From: an uncultured Oscillospiraceae bacterium
Lineage (GTDB): Bacteria > Bacillota > Clostridia > Oscillospirales > Ruminococcaceae
Reading direction: 5' to 3'
Assembly (NCBI GenBank): GCA_900548355.1
Contig: URKR01000017.1
Coordinates: forward strand, 1-39,523
DNA: 39,523 nucleotides
This document shows, piece after piece, positions 18,265 to 26,430 of this stretch. The translations under genes and the position numbers were made by a program. The notes under the pieces were generated by a model, which saw only the letters and a program-made list of their open reading frames with translations, made no database searches and was not told the DNA's origin. How positions within the stretch are numbered: the first letter of the stretch is position 1; each line of letters starts with the position of its first letter.

Positions 18265-18828
18265 ATGACCAAATCCTTTTCCAAGACCCGCATCCTGGTG
18301 GAATGCGCGCTGATGATTGCGCTGGGTACCGTGCTGGCCAACATCAAAATTTTTGAGCTGCCCAACGGCGGTTCCATCACCCTGTTCAGCATGGTGCCGT
18401 TTATCCTGGTATCTTTCCGGCACGGCGCCAAGTGGGGTCTTTTTACCGGCTTTGTCAACAGCCTGCTGCAGATGCTGCTTGGCTTTTATGCGCCGCCGGC
18501 CCCCGGTCTGCTGCCGCTTGTCGGGATGATTCTGCTGGATTATGTGCTGGCCTTCACGCTGCTGGGCCTTGCCTGCGTCTTTGCCAAGCCGTTCCAGAAC
18601 CGGCTGCTGGGCGCGGCGGTTGGCAGCGCCGTGGTCTGCTTCATCCGGTTTTTGTGCAGCTTCCTGTCCGGCGTGCTGATCTGGGGCAACCTCAGCGACG
18701 GCCTGCCCGCCTGGATTTACAGCCTGACCTATAACGGCAGCTATATGCTGCCCGAAGCCATCCTGACCGTTGTCGCGGTGGTGCTGCTGTATAAGGCTGC
18801 GCCGAAACTCTTTGCGGCGGAGGGCTGA
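18265..18828 (+). CDS. thiT: Energy-coupled thiamine transporter S component ThiT
   Basis: A 187-residue, very hydrophobic protein with about six helices. It matches the ThiT family, the thiamine-binding subunit of ECF importers. Typical segments are ILVECALMIALGTVLANIK, FELPNGGSITLFSMVPFIL and GFYAPPAPGLLPLVGMILLDY. The aromatic/charged tail of the thiamine site (WIYSLTYNGSYMLPEAI) is present. The shared EcfA/EcfT module is not in this window. I chose ATG 18265 because GGAGGAAG lies just upstream. The frame is open from 18172, but that start would sit before the terminator hairpin and has no ribosome site. Confidence 0.93.
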   Translation: MTKSFSKTRILVECALMIALGTVLANIKIFELPNGGSITLFSMVPFILVSFRHGAKWGLFTGFVNSLLQMLLGFYAPPAPGLLPLVGMILLDYVLAFTLLGLACVFAKPFQNRLLGAAVGSAVVCFIRFLCSFLSGVLIWGNLSDGLPAWIYSLTYNGSYMLPEAILTVVAVVLLYKAAPKLFAAEG

Positions 18829-18891
18829 GCGGCGCCGTCTGCTTGCCCTCATATATTAAGGTAAGCGAGCTTTCTTCCTTTCTTTTACAAT

Positions 18892-18927
18892 GGCAAAGGG
18901 CCGGCCCGGCGGGGTCGGCCCTTTGCC
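18892..18927. repeat. GC-rich hairpin between convergent thiT and HD-hydrolase genes
   Basis: GGCAAAGGGCCG (18892-18903) pairs with CGGCCCTTTGCC (18916-18927). There is no T-run on the exit side in either direction, so termination is uncertain. The T-rich stretch lies on the wrong side for the plus strand. Confidence 0.45.
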
Positions 18928-18938
18928 GTTGGGCGGGG

Positions 18939-19715
18939 TCAGCCGGCTGCCGTACCGTCCAGGTAGGCGCGCATATGCGCGCGCAGCGCGGCGAAGGTGC
19001 GGGCTGTTTCGGGGTTGTCGGTGGCAAAATCCAGCAGTTGGAAGATGTACCCCTGTTCCCGTACCGCGCGAAGGCTTTCGGGGTAAACCAGCTCAAACAC
19101 AAGCGAGGCATGCCCGACCGCATGGTCGGCCGGGTGCTGCTTCAGGCTGCGCAGCACGGCGTGGTGCTCGTAAAAAGCGTTGACAACCGCCGGCGTGACC
19201 GGGCTTTGGCGCAGCGCTTCACGGCTGACATTGTAGATATCCTCCATCGGGGTTTCCACATTGACACGCAGGATATCGACTTTGTCGGCATCCCGCACCA
19301 GGTTGCAGAAGGCGAGGGTGCGCGCATCAAGTCCTTCGGGAAGGCGGTACAGGCTGTGGGTGGCCACAGCGGTGCACAGCAGCGCATCCTCGGCCGGGTC
19401 TTCGATATAATCGCGGATCGCGCCGCCCTCAAACAACACGGCCGCGCTGGCAGCGGCGTGGTCAATCGAGCGGGCGTCGTCAAAGGTGCCGAACCGGCGC
19501 AGCTGCTCAAACCGGCCCACATCATGCAACAGGCCGCACAGCCATCCCAGGCAGATTTCCGGCTCGCTCCAGCCTTCGCTGCGGGCGATCCGCTCACACA
19601 GGGCGGCGACACGCTCGGTGTGCGCAATCTTCAGGCGGACTTTGGGGTCGGCGGCGTTGTAGGGCCGGACATAGTCGGCAAAAGCACGCAGGGCGCGCGC
19701 ACGGTCGATGGTCAT
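18939..19715 (-). CDS. HD-domain phosphohydrolase
   Basis: A 258-residue HD-superfamily protein. Candidate metal ligands: His32 in KIAHTERVA, the His64-Asp65 doublet in GLLHDVGRFEQ, His86 in SIDHAAAS, a further His in VATHSLYRL and the Asp in VRDADKVDIL. This ordered set suggests an active metal-dependent phosphohydrolase, perhaps on nucleotides, but the substrate cannot be inferred. On the minus strand GGAGGG precedes ATG 19715. The frame extends further upstream but only through the promoter. It converges with thiT and diverges from the TetR gene. Confidence 0.85.
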   Translation of the reverse strand: MTIDRARALRAFADYVRPYNAADPKVRLKIAHTERVAALCERIARSEGWSEPEICLGWLCGLLHDVGRFEQLRRFGTFDDARSIDHAAASAAVLFEGGAIRDYIEDPAEDALLCTAVATHSLYRLPEGLDARTLAFCNLVRDADKVDILRVNVETPMEDIYNVSREALRQSPVTPAVVNAFYEHHAVLRSLKQHPADHAVGHASLVFELVYPESLRAVREQGYIFQLLDFATDNPETARTFAALRAHMRAYLDGTAAG

Positions 19716-19749
19716 GGGGAACCCTCCTAGCAAGCGATCGATTATTCGC

Positions 19750-19778
19750 ATTATAGCACGCCGTCCAAAGGTTGAAAA
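19750..19778 (-). promoter_or_regulatory. Promoter of the HD-hydrolase gene (minus strand)
   Basis: On the minus strand TTTTCA (19778-19773), a 17 bp spacer, and a perfect TATAAT (19755-19750). Confidence 0.7.
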
Positions 19779-19821
19779 CCCTGCCGAGATGCACAAAAAA
19801 ATAGAAAACTTAGAAAAAATA

Positions 19822-19851
19822 TTGTCAAAATGCCTTGCTTTCTCTTGACAA
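19822..19851. promoter_or_regulatory. Dyad overlapping the tetR -35 box, candidate operator
   Basis: TTGTCAA (19822-19828) and TTGACAA (19845-19851) are inverted copies separated by 16 bp. The right arm contains the -35 hexamer of the tetR promoter. The layout fits autoregulation by the TetR protein, but the arms are widely spaced for that family. Confidence 0.35.
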
Positions 19852-19873
19852 ACCAGCCCCTGCACACTACTAT
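19845..19873 (+). promoter_or_regulatory. Promoter of tetR-EIIA
   Basis: A perfect TTGACA at 19845-19850, a 17 bp spacer, and TACTAT at 19868-19873. The leader to the tetR start is about 115 nt, GC-rich and full of short hairpins. Confidence 0.75.
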
Positions 19874-19993
19874 GGGTAATGTAAGGGGGGAAAACGCCGG
19901 CACAAGAAAGCGGCGTCCCTCCCGTTGACCCGGTCTGGCGCCGGGAACGCTGGCGGGCGGCTGCCTGTTGCAGCTGCCGGGAAAGGAACGCAA

Positions 19994-20587
19994 ATGGGCA
20001 CTATGAAGGGCGAGGGAAATCGAAGCGTGCGGGAGAGCCGTCGCCGCCTGCGTGATGCGTTGGTACAGCTTCTCATCCGCAAGCCGGTGCGAGACATCAC
20101 GGTGCGGGAACTCACCGACCTGGCCCAGGTAAGCCGCGGGACCTTCTATTTCCATTACGGCAATATCTATGAACTGCTTGACAGGCTGGAGCAGGACCAG
20201 ATCGACCAGATCAACCTGTTTATGGATGAACTGCTTCCCCGTCTGGGCCGGCAGGAGGTGCCCACCGCGCTGCTGGCCCTGTTTACCTACCTGGATGAGC
20301 ATCATGCAATCTGCACCGCGCTGCTTGGCCCCAATGGGGACCCCGCCTTTGTGCAGCGGCTGCAAACGGTGATTGCGGCGCGCTGCACCGGGTACCTGGC
20401 CCCGGCCGGCGGCGACGCGCGCCAGCATTACTTGACCGCCTTTGCGGTGCAGGGCTGCTTTGGGGTGATTTCACGCTGGCTGCAAAACGGCAAGCCGGAA
20501 TCAACCGAAGAAATGGCTGCCGTTACCTGGCGGTGCATCCGCGCCGCCTTGCAGGAAAAGCCGCCGGAACCGCCTGAAAAGGCGTAG
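19994..20587 (+). CDS. TetR/AcrR-family transcriptional regulator
   Basis: A 197-residue regulator with an N-terminal helix-turn-helix. RRRLRDALVQLLIRKPVRDI leads into TVRELTDLAQVSRGTFYFHY, the TetR recognition signature. The C-terminal ligand/dimer domain resembles DhaS-like TetR proteins loosely; the effector is unknown. I chose ATG 19994 with AAAGGA six to seven bases upstream. The frame is open a further 23 codons upstream without a ribosome site. A PTS EIIA gene follows 43 bp later with no terminator between. The two are probably co-transcribed, which suggests but does not show control of sugar uptake. Confidence 0.88.
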   Translation: MGTMKGEGNRSVRESRRRLRDALVQLLIRKPVRDITVRELTDLAQVSRGTFYFHYGNIYELLDRLEQDQIDQINLFMDELLPRLGRQEVPTALLALFTYLDEHHAICTALLGPNGDPAFVQRLQTVIAARCTGYLAPAGGDARQHYLTAFAVQGCFGVISRWLQNGKPESTEEMAAVTWRCIRAALQEKPPEPPEKA

Positions 20588-20630
20588 TTGTTGTCAACCC
20601 GATACAGCCACAACGAAGGAGAGAATTACT

Positions 20631-21134
20631 ATGGGATTTTTTGACCGTTTCAAAAAGAAAGCTTCAGACACGCCGAGCGGTCCGGTTGTGCTGACTGCGG
20701 TGGCCAAAGGCGCCGTGGTCAAAATGCCGGATATCCCCGATGAGGTTTTCGCCCAGGGGATTTTGGGCCAGTGCTGCGGCATCGACCCTGAAATCGGAGA
20801 GGTTTATGCCCCCTGCGACGGCGAGATCACCCAGGCGCCGGATACGCTGCATGCGCTCGGCCTGGCGGGGGACGGCGGCGTTGAGGTGCTGCTGCATGTC
20901 GGCGTGGATACCGTTGAGATGAAGGGCGACGGCTTTTTCTCCTATGTCAAGCTCGGCGACCATGTCCGCAGAGGGCAGAAGCTGCTCACGATGGATCTGG
21001 ATAAAATCAAGGCAGCCGGCCACCCGGCCGTTGTCATCACGGTTGTGACCAACAGCGATGATTATGCAAACATCGACCTTGTCGCCCAGGGCGCCGTCAA
21101 CCCCGGCGACGACCTGCTCAAGGTCAGCAAGTAA
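20631..21134 (+). CDS. crr: Stand-alone PTS EIIA, glucose family
   Basis: A 167-residue EIIA(Glc)-type protein. Residues 36-63 carry VFAQGILGQCCGIDPEIGEV and YAPCDGEI. The two active-site histidines are His74 in DTLHALGL and His89 in LLHVGVDTVEM, the phosphorylated residue. The C-terminal half has GDHVRRGQKLLTMDLDKIK. It passes phosphate from HPr to an EIIB such as that of the EIICB at 13090-14583, which lacks its own EIIA. SD GAAGGAG lies before ATG 20631. It follows the TetR gene and ends at a strong terminator. The symbol is by family; a regulatory role like that of enterobacterial Crr is not implied for a Firmicute. Confidence 0.92.
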   Translation: MGFFDRFKKKASDTPSGPVVLTAVAKGAVVKMPDIPDEVFAQGILGQCCGIDPEIGEVYAPCDGEITQAPDTLHALGLAGDGGVEVLLHVGVDTVEMKGDGFFSYVKLGDHVRRGQKLLTMDLDKIKAAGHPAVVITVVTNSDDYANIDLVAQGAVNPGDDLLKVSK

Positions 21135-21148
21135 ACTGTGTTTGGAAT

Positions 21149-21185
21149 GCCGCCCCGGCGCTGTGCCGCCGGGGCGGCTGTTTTG
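21149..21185 (+). terminator. Intrinsic terminator after EIIA
   Basis: GCCGCCCCGGCG (21149-21160) pairs perfectly with CGCCGGGGCGGC (21167-21178), followed by TGTTTTG. Confidence 0.88.
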
Positions 21186-21245
21186 TGCCCGGACGGGTAG
21201 GCACCGCTTTTTGCCGCGGTATGTGGAGAAATTTCCCCCGCCATC

Positions 21246-21274
21246 TTGTGCAAACTGCCGGGTTGCGGTATACT
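21246..21274 (+). promoter_or_regulatory. Promoter of the miaB-mutSL-miaA block
   Basis: TTGTGC at 21246-21251, a 17 bp spacer, and TATACT at 21269-21274. It is the only clear promoter between the EIIA terminator and miaB. Confidence 0.75.
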
Positions 21275-21350
21275 AAACTGTATCTCTGTATTTCTGGGCG
21301 TCTGCCCATCGGCCGTACCGCCCCATCATACCCCTATGGGAGGAAAGATT

Positions 21351-22733
21351 TTGGAAACACGCACCTACACCCGCGACGCCGCGGCCGCTGCGCTGATCGC
21401 GTCGCTTTACCCCGATGCGCCTCCGCTGGCCTTCGTACACAGCTACGGCTGCCAGCAAAATGTCAACGACGGCGAAAAGCTGCGCGGCGTTTTGCAGGAC
21501 ATCGGTTTTGGCCTGTGCGACACCGTCGAACAGGCCGATTTGATCCTGTTCAATACCTGCGCCGTGCGGGAACACGCTGAACAGCGGGTTTTCGGCAACG
21601 TTGGGGCGCTCAAAAAGCTCAAGGAAGCAAACCCGCGGCTGATCATCGGGGTCTGCGGCTGCATGGCCCAGCAGCCCCATATTGTGGAAAAGCTCAAGCA
21701 GAGCTACCCGTATGTGGATCTTGTCTTCGGTGTGGACGGCATCGACCGCCTGCCGGGGCTTCTGGCTGAGCGTCTGCGCCGCGGCAAACGGTATCTTGAG
21801 ACGCCGGCCGACCGCAGCGCCGTCGTCGAAGATCTGCCGATCCGACGGGATTCCGGCTTCCGCGCCTGGCTGCCGATCATGTACGGCTGCGACAACTTCT
21901 GCACCTACTGCATTGTGCCCTACGTCCGCGGGCGGGAGCGCAGCCGCACGCCGGAAGCGATCCTTGAAGAGTTCCGCGGCCTTGTCGCGGCCGGCTACAA
22001 GGAGATCACGCTGCTGGGCCAGAATGTCAACAGCTACGGCAAGGGGCTGGCCGAGCCGATCGATTTTTCCGACCTGCTCAATAGGCTCTGCGCGGTGCCC
22101 GGCGACTACCAGATCCGCTTTATGACCAGCCACCCGAAGGATGCGAGCCGCAAGCTCATCGATACAATCGCCGCGCAGCCCCACCTGTGCAAGCACATCC
22201 ACCTGCCGGTGCAGTGCGGCAGCGACCGGCTGCTGGCGCAGATGAACCGGCATTACACGGCGGCGCAGTACCTTACTCTCATCGATTACGCGCGCAAAAC
22301 GATCCCCGGCGTAACCTTTTCAAGCGACATCATCGTCGGCTTCCCCGGCGAGACCGAGGAGGATTTTGCCGGCACGCTTGATCTCATCGAGAAGGTCGGC
22401 TACACCCAGCTCTTTACCTTTATTTATTCAAAGCGGGAGGGCACCCCGGCCGCCAAAATGGAAGACCCGACCCCGCACAAGGAAAAGACCGACCGGATGG
22501 CACGGCTGCTCAAAACCCAGGAAAAGATGGTGGCCGGCTTGCTGGCAACCCTGGTGGGCGAAACCGTGCGGGTGCTCGTCGAAGGGGCGGGCCGCACGCC
22601 GGGCACCCTCAACGGCCGGCTCGACAACAACCTTGTCGTTGAGTTCCAGGCCGACGAAAGCCTGATCGGCCGGTTTGCCGAGGTCAAAATCACCGCCGCC
22701 CGCGCCGCGCTGCTGCTGGGGGAAAGGGCGTAA
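21351..22733 (+). CDS. miaB: tRNA-2-methylthio-N6-dimethylallyladenosine synthase
   Basis: A 460-residue radical-SAM methylthiotransferase that adds the ms2 group to i6A37 of tRNAs. The auxiliary-cluster cysteines are Cys34 (SYGCQQN), Cys70 (NTCAVRE) and Cys104 (GCMAQQ). The radical-SAM motif is YGCDNFCTYC (Cys180, 184, 187). The C-terminal TRAM RNA-binding domain is about residues 390-460. I chose TTG 21351: GGGAGG ends seven bases upstream, whereas ATG 21336 overlaps that site and ATG 21246 lies within the promoter. Its pathway partner miaA is in the same block. In Clostridia this gene commonly precedes ylbF-mutS-mutL. Confidence 0.95.
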   Translation: METRTYTRDAAAAALIASLYPDAPPLAFVHSYGCQQNVNDGEKLRGVLQDIGFGLCDTVEQADLILFNTCAVREHAEQRVFGNVGALKKLKEANPRLIIGVCGCMAQQPHIVEKLKQSYPYVDLVFGVDGIDRLPGLLAERLRRGKRYLETPADRSAVVEDLPIRRDSGFRAWLPIMYGCDNFCTYCIVPYVRGRERSRTPEAILEEFRGLVAAGYKEITLLGQNVNSYGKGLAEPIDFSDLLNRLCAVPGDYQIRFMTSHPKDASRKLIDTIAAQPHLCKHIHLPVQCGSDRLLAQMNRHYTAAQYLTLIDYARKTIPGVTFSSDIIVGFPGETEEDFAGTLDLIEKVGYTQLFTFIYSKREGTPAAKMEDPTPHKEKTDRMARLLKTQEKMVAGLLATLVGETVRVLVEGAGRTPGTLNGRLDNNLVVEFQADESLIGRFAEVKITAARAALLLGERA

Positions 22734-22777
22734 GGCCCCTGCTGCCCGGGAAACACTGCGGCGTCGTGAATGCCCGC

Positions 22778-22990
22778 GGGCCGGATAAATCCGGCCCCTA
22801 CGAACGATTTCCAACGCGGCCGCAACCCGTTGTGTCGTAGCGGAGCTGAATTTCATGCGTAGGGGCGGGATTCATCCCGCCCGCTGAACCCCGCGGCGCC
22901 GCAAACGCCCGCGGGCGAGCAATGCTCGCCCCTACAATCGCATTTTTTCGAGCGCGCTGTTCAGCGCGCGAACCACCATTTTTATTCTTT
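22778..22990. repeat. Three GTAGGGGC-type palindromes plus composite right-end module before ylbF
   Basis: The 289 bp gap between miaB and ylbF carries no gene. It holds three palindromic units: 22778-22801 (core GGATAAATCC), 22859-22884 (core GGGATTCATCCC) and 22911-22935 (core GAGCAATGCTC). Then come a T-run, a GCGC stem and the motif AACCACCATTTTTATTCTTT (22971-22990). The motif ends about 20 bp before the ylbF ribosome site. The last unit and this tail recur before mutL and lspA. Confidence 0.85.
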
Positions 22991-23022
22991 CTTCTTTCTT
23001 ATTTATACAAAAGGAGCCTACT

Positions 23023-23430
23023 ATGGATTGCATTGATCTTTTCAAGAAAGCCGCCGTCGCCATGCAGACCGACCCGCGTTACCTTGAACTCGACGCCGCC
23101 CGGCGGGAAAACGACATGGACGAGGAACTGCAGAACCTGATTGGGGAGTTCAACCTCGCCCGGCTCGACCTCAACAACGAGGCCACCAAGCCCGAACCCG
23201 ACACCGCCCGCACCGCCGAACTCAACAAGCGGGTCAACGACCTGTACAGCCAGATCATGTCCAGCGAAGGCATGGTGCGCTACAACACCGCCAAGGCCGA
23301 GTGCGAGGCGCTGGTCAGCCACATCGACGCGATCATCAACACCGCGATGAACGGCGGCGACCCGATGACCGTCAACCCGCCGGCCGGCGGCTGCACCGGC
23401 AGCTGCGCTTCCTGCAGCGGCTGCCATTAA
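23023..23430 (+). CDS. YlbF/YmcA-family protein with Cys-rich tail
   Basis: A 135-residue, mostly helical protein of the Com_YlbF family. In Bacillus subtilis, YlbF, YmcA and YaaT form an Fe-S complex that directs RNase Y to certain mRNAs and affects competence and sporulation. Helical core: LFKKAAVAMQTDPRYLEL, LIGEFNLARLDLNNEATK, LNKRVNDLYSQIMSSEGM. The C-terminus is CTGSCASCSGCH, four cysteines in 12 residues, suited to binding a cluster or metal. SD AAAGGAG precedes ATG 23023. It lies 93 bp before mutS; that gap shows no other feature. Family assignment is good; which paralogue it corresponds to is unclear. Confidence 0.85.
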   Translation: MDCIDLFKKAAVAMQTDPRYLELDAARRENDMDEELQNLIGEFNLARLDLNNEATKPEPDTARTAELNKRVNDLYSQIMSSEGMVRYNTAKAECEALVSHIDAIINTAMNGGDPMTVNPPAGGCTGSCASCSGCH

Positions 23431-23523
23431 GCTCCGCTGCGCTACACAAGGGGCAACAGCTGCGCGCTAGACCCGATGCGCCAAACAATCGATTTCCCTT
23501 TTCCAGAATCAGGAGTGTGAACC

Positions 23524-26148
23524 ATGCCCGCACAAACTGTATCCCCGATGATGCAGCAGTATTTTGAGATCAAAAACCAGCATCCCAACGAAATCCTCTT
23601 CTACCGTGTCGGGGATTTCTATGAGATGTTTTACGATGATGCGCTGACTGCCTCCCGCGAGCTCGAGCTGACCTTAACCGGCAAAGCCTGCGGCGGGGAG
23701 GAGCGCGCCCCGATGTGCGGCGTGCCCTATCACTCCTACGAAACCTATGCGGCCCGGCTCATCGCCAAGGGCTATAAGGTCGCGATCTGCGAGCAGGTCG
23801 AAGACCCGGCGCTCGCCAAGGGCATCGTCAAGCGGGATATCATCCGGGTCATCACGCCGGGTACCGTCATCGAATCGAGTATGCTGGCCGAGGATAAGAA
23901 CAACTACCTCTGCTCAATCGTCGCCAGGCGCAGCCGCTCGAGCTGGAAAGCCGGCATCTGCTTTGCCGATATCTCGACCGGCGAAGCCTACGCAACCGAG
24001 CTGCCGGGCCCGAAGGTCGGCAATGCGATTGTGGCCGAGCTCTGCCGCTTTATGCCGAGTGAAATCCTGATTAACCCCGCCGTCCTCGACCTCAAGGAAG
24101 TCACCCACTACATCCGCCACAACGGCCGCGCGCTGCTCGAACTGCGGGAGGAACCCTGCTATGAGCCGGCGAAGATCGAAGCCGCGCTTTCGGCCCAATT
24201 CGGCCCAAACTGGAAGCAGACTGCCGGCTTTGCGCCGGACGGCCTTGCGCCTGCGGCCTTCGGCGCGATGCTCGACTATCTGCGCGAAACCCAAAAGCAT
24301 GGCATCGACCGGATCAAGGCCGTGCAGAACTACGCCGAGGCGCAGTATATGCGGCTTTCGCCAGTCACCCGCGCAAACCTCGAATTGACCGAGACGATGC
24401 GCGGGCGGGAAAAGCGCGGCACGCTGCTTTGGGTGCTGGATAAGACCGAAACCTCGATGGGCAAGCGGATGCTGCGCAGCTGGATCGAGCAGCCGCTTGT
24501 CGATGCGGCGGCGATCAACGCCCGGCTCGACGCGGTCGAAGCGCTCTACAACGCGAACGTCGGCCGCGCCGAGCTCAAGGCCGCGCTTGGCCAGGTGTTT
24601 GACATCGAGCGGCTGACCACCCGTATCCTGTATGGCTCCGCCACCCCGCGTGAGGTCAAGGCCCTTGGCGATACCTGCGCCCAGCTGCCCGCCGTCAAGG
24701 CCCAGGCCGCCGCGGCCGGCGCGCCGCTGCTCACCCGGCTGGCAGATTCGATCGACCCGCTTGCCGATATCCTTGACCTGATCACCCGCGCGATTGAAGA
24801 AGACCCGCCGGCCAACCTCAAGGACGGCGGCGCAATCCGCGCCGGCTACAACGCCGAGGTGGACGAACTGCGCGACATCATGCACGGCGGCAAGGGCGTG
24901 CTCTCCCAGATGGAGGCCAAGCTGCGGGAGGAAACCGGTATCCCGAAGCTCAAAATCGGTTTCAACAAGGTGTTCGGCTACTACATTGAGGTCAGCCGCA
25001 GCTATGTGGGCAGCGTGCCGGATTCCTTCACCCGCAAGCAGACCCTGACCACCGGCGAGCGGTACATTACCCCCGAACTCAAAGAGCTTGAGAACAAGAT
25101 CCTCGGCGCGAACGAGCGGCTGCTTGCGCTTGAACACCAGCTGTTTGCCGATATCCTTGGCAAAATCAGCGCCGAATTGCTGCGCATCCAGCGCACCGCG
25201 ACGGCGGTGTCCCAGCTTGATGTGCTGGCCGCCTTTGCCGAAGCGGCGGTGCAGAACAACTATGTCAAGCCGACCGTTGATGAGAGCGACGTGCTTGATA
25301 TAGCCGAGGGCCGGCACCCGGTTATTGAACAGATGCTCAAAAACAGCCTGTTTGTGCCCAACGATACAACGCTGGATGAAACCGAAAACCGCATGCTGAT
25401 TATCACCGGCCCGAACATGGCCGGCAAATCGACCTATATGCGCCAGAACGCCCTGATTGCGCTGATGGCCCAGATCGGCAGTTTTGTGCCGGCCGCGAAG
25501 TGCCGTGTCGGCGTGGTGGATGCAATCTTCACCCGGGTCGGCGCTTCGGACGACCTTGCGGCCGGGCAATCCACCTTTATGGTCGAGATGACCGAAGTGG
25601 CCGAGATTTTGCAGCACGCGACCAAGCGGAGCCTTGTCATCCTTGACGAGATCGGCCGCGGCACATCGACCTTTGACGGCATGAGCATCGCCCGTTCCGT
25701 GGTAGAATATATCTGCGACAAGATCGGCTGCAAAACCCTCTTTGCCACCCACTACCATGAGCTGACCGGCATGGAGCAGGACATCGAAGGGGTCAAAAAC
25801 TACAACATTGCGGTCAAAAAGCGGGGCGACGACATCACCTTCCTGCGCCGCATCGTTGCCGGCCCGGCCGACGACAGCTACGGCATCGAGGTCGCCAAGC
25901 TCGCCGGCCTGCCAGACGCCGTCATCAAGCGGGCCCACGCCGTGCTGCGCCAGCTCGAAGCGCAGGCCCCGGGCAAAAACAGGCCGATGCAGCTGGATTT
26001 CGAGACGGTCGAAGCCTACCAGAACCCGGCCGTGCCGAGTGAAGTGGTGGACAAGCTGCACCGCGTCGATGTTGAAACCCTGACCCCGCTTGAAGCCCTG
26101 AACTTCCTCTACGAGCTTAAGCAGACGCTGGGGAATAAAGATAAATAA
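23524..26148 (+). CDS. mutS: DNA mismatch repair ATPase MutS
   Basis: An 874-residue mismatch-recognition protein. The mismatch-wedge motif Phe-Tyr-Glu is in GDFYEMFYDDA (30-40). The connector, lever and clamp domains fill the middle. The ATPase has Walker A GPNMAGKST (about 629-637), Walker B VILDEIGRGTSTFDG, and the composite-site LFATHYHEL. The C-terminal tail (ALNFLYELKQTL) is the usual short dimer/tetramer helix. SD CAGGAG precedes ATG 23524. It works with MutL encoded downstream, and a repeat-filled gap of 282 bp separates the two. Confidence 0.97.
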   Translation: MPAQTVSPMMQQYFEIKNQHPNEILFYRVGDFYEMFYDDALTASRELELTLTGKACGGEERAPMCGVPYHSYETYAARLIAKGYKVAICEQVEDPALAKGIVKRDIIRVITPGTVIESSMLAEDKNNYLCSIVARRSRSSWKAGICFADISTGEAYATELPGPKVGNAIVAELCRFMPSEILINPAVLDLKEVTHYIRHNGRALLELREEPCYEPAKIEAALSAQFGPNWKQTAGFAPDGLAPAAFGAMLDYLRETQKHGIDRIKAVQNYAEAQYMRLSPVTRANLELTETMRGREKRGTLLWVLDKTETSMGKRMLRSWIEQPLVDAAAINARLDAVEALYNANVGRAELKAALGQVFDIERLTTRILYGSATPREVKALGDTCAQLPAVKAQAAAAGAPLLTRLADSIDPLADILDLITRAIEEDPPANLKDGGAIRAGYNAEVDELRDIMHGGKGVLSQMEAKLREETGIPKLKIGFNKVFGYYIEVSRSYVGSVPDSFTRKQTLTTGERYITPELKELENKILGANERLLALEHQLFADILGKISAELLRIQRTATAVSQLDVLAAFAEAAVQNNYVKPTVDESDVLDIAEGRHPVIEQMLKNSLFVPNDTTLDETENRMLIITGPNMAGKSTYMRQNALIALMAQIGSFVPAAKCRVGVVDAIFTRVGASDDLAAGQSTFMVEMTEVAEILQHATKRSLVILDEIGRGTSTFDGMSIARSVVEYICDKIGCKTLFATHYHELTGMEQDIEGVKNYNIAVKKRGDDITFLRRIVAGPADDSYGIEVAKLAGLPDAVIKRAHAVLRQLEAQAPGKNRPMQLDFETVEAYQNPAVPSEVVDKLHRVDVETLTPLEALNFLYELKQTLGNKDK

Positions 26149-26400
26149 GAAAGAAAAAAGAAGAATAAGAAAAGTGGTGGATCGGCGGCCTGCGGCCGCC
26201 TCAAAAAGACGTAGGGGCGAGCATTGCTCGCCCGCAGACTCCGCCAATATCTCACCCCCCAAAACCGCCGGAATGTAGGGGCCGATTCCATATCGGCCCG
26301 GTTAGCGGCGGGATGCACACGGGCGGATATGGAAGCCGCCCCTACATCCGCAATTTTTTAGCGCACCGCAGGCGCGCGAACCACCATTTTTATTCTTTAT
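26149..26400. mobile_element. MITE-like element with inverted composite modules between mutS and mutL
   Basis: The left end (AAGAATAAGAAAAGTGGTGG at 26161-26180, a GC stem, AAAAAG, then GTAGGGGCGAGC) is an imperfect reverse complement of the right end. The right end reads CCCCTAC at 26339-26345, a T-run, a GC stem, then AACCACCATTTTTATTCTTT at 26379-26398. Between them are palindromes at 26211-26235, 26275-26299 and 26321-26345. The last two are themselves inverted copies around GATTCCATATC. No ORF is supported. I could not define target-site duplications. An internally deleted, non-autonomous element is the simplest reading. Confidence 0.65.
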
Positions 26401-26430
26401 TATTTTTCAATTAGAATTTACGAGGTTCCT

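Noticed and set aside
22778..22935. CRISPR array
   Set aside because: Only three similar units with irregular spacing and exchangeable cores, no constant direct repeat and no cas genes.
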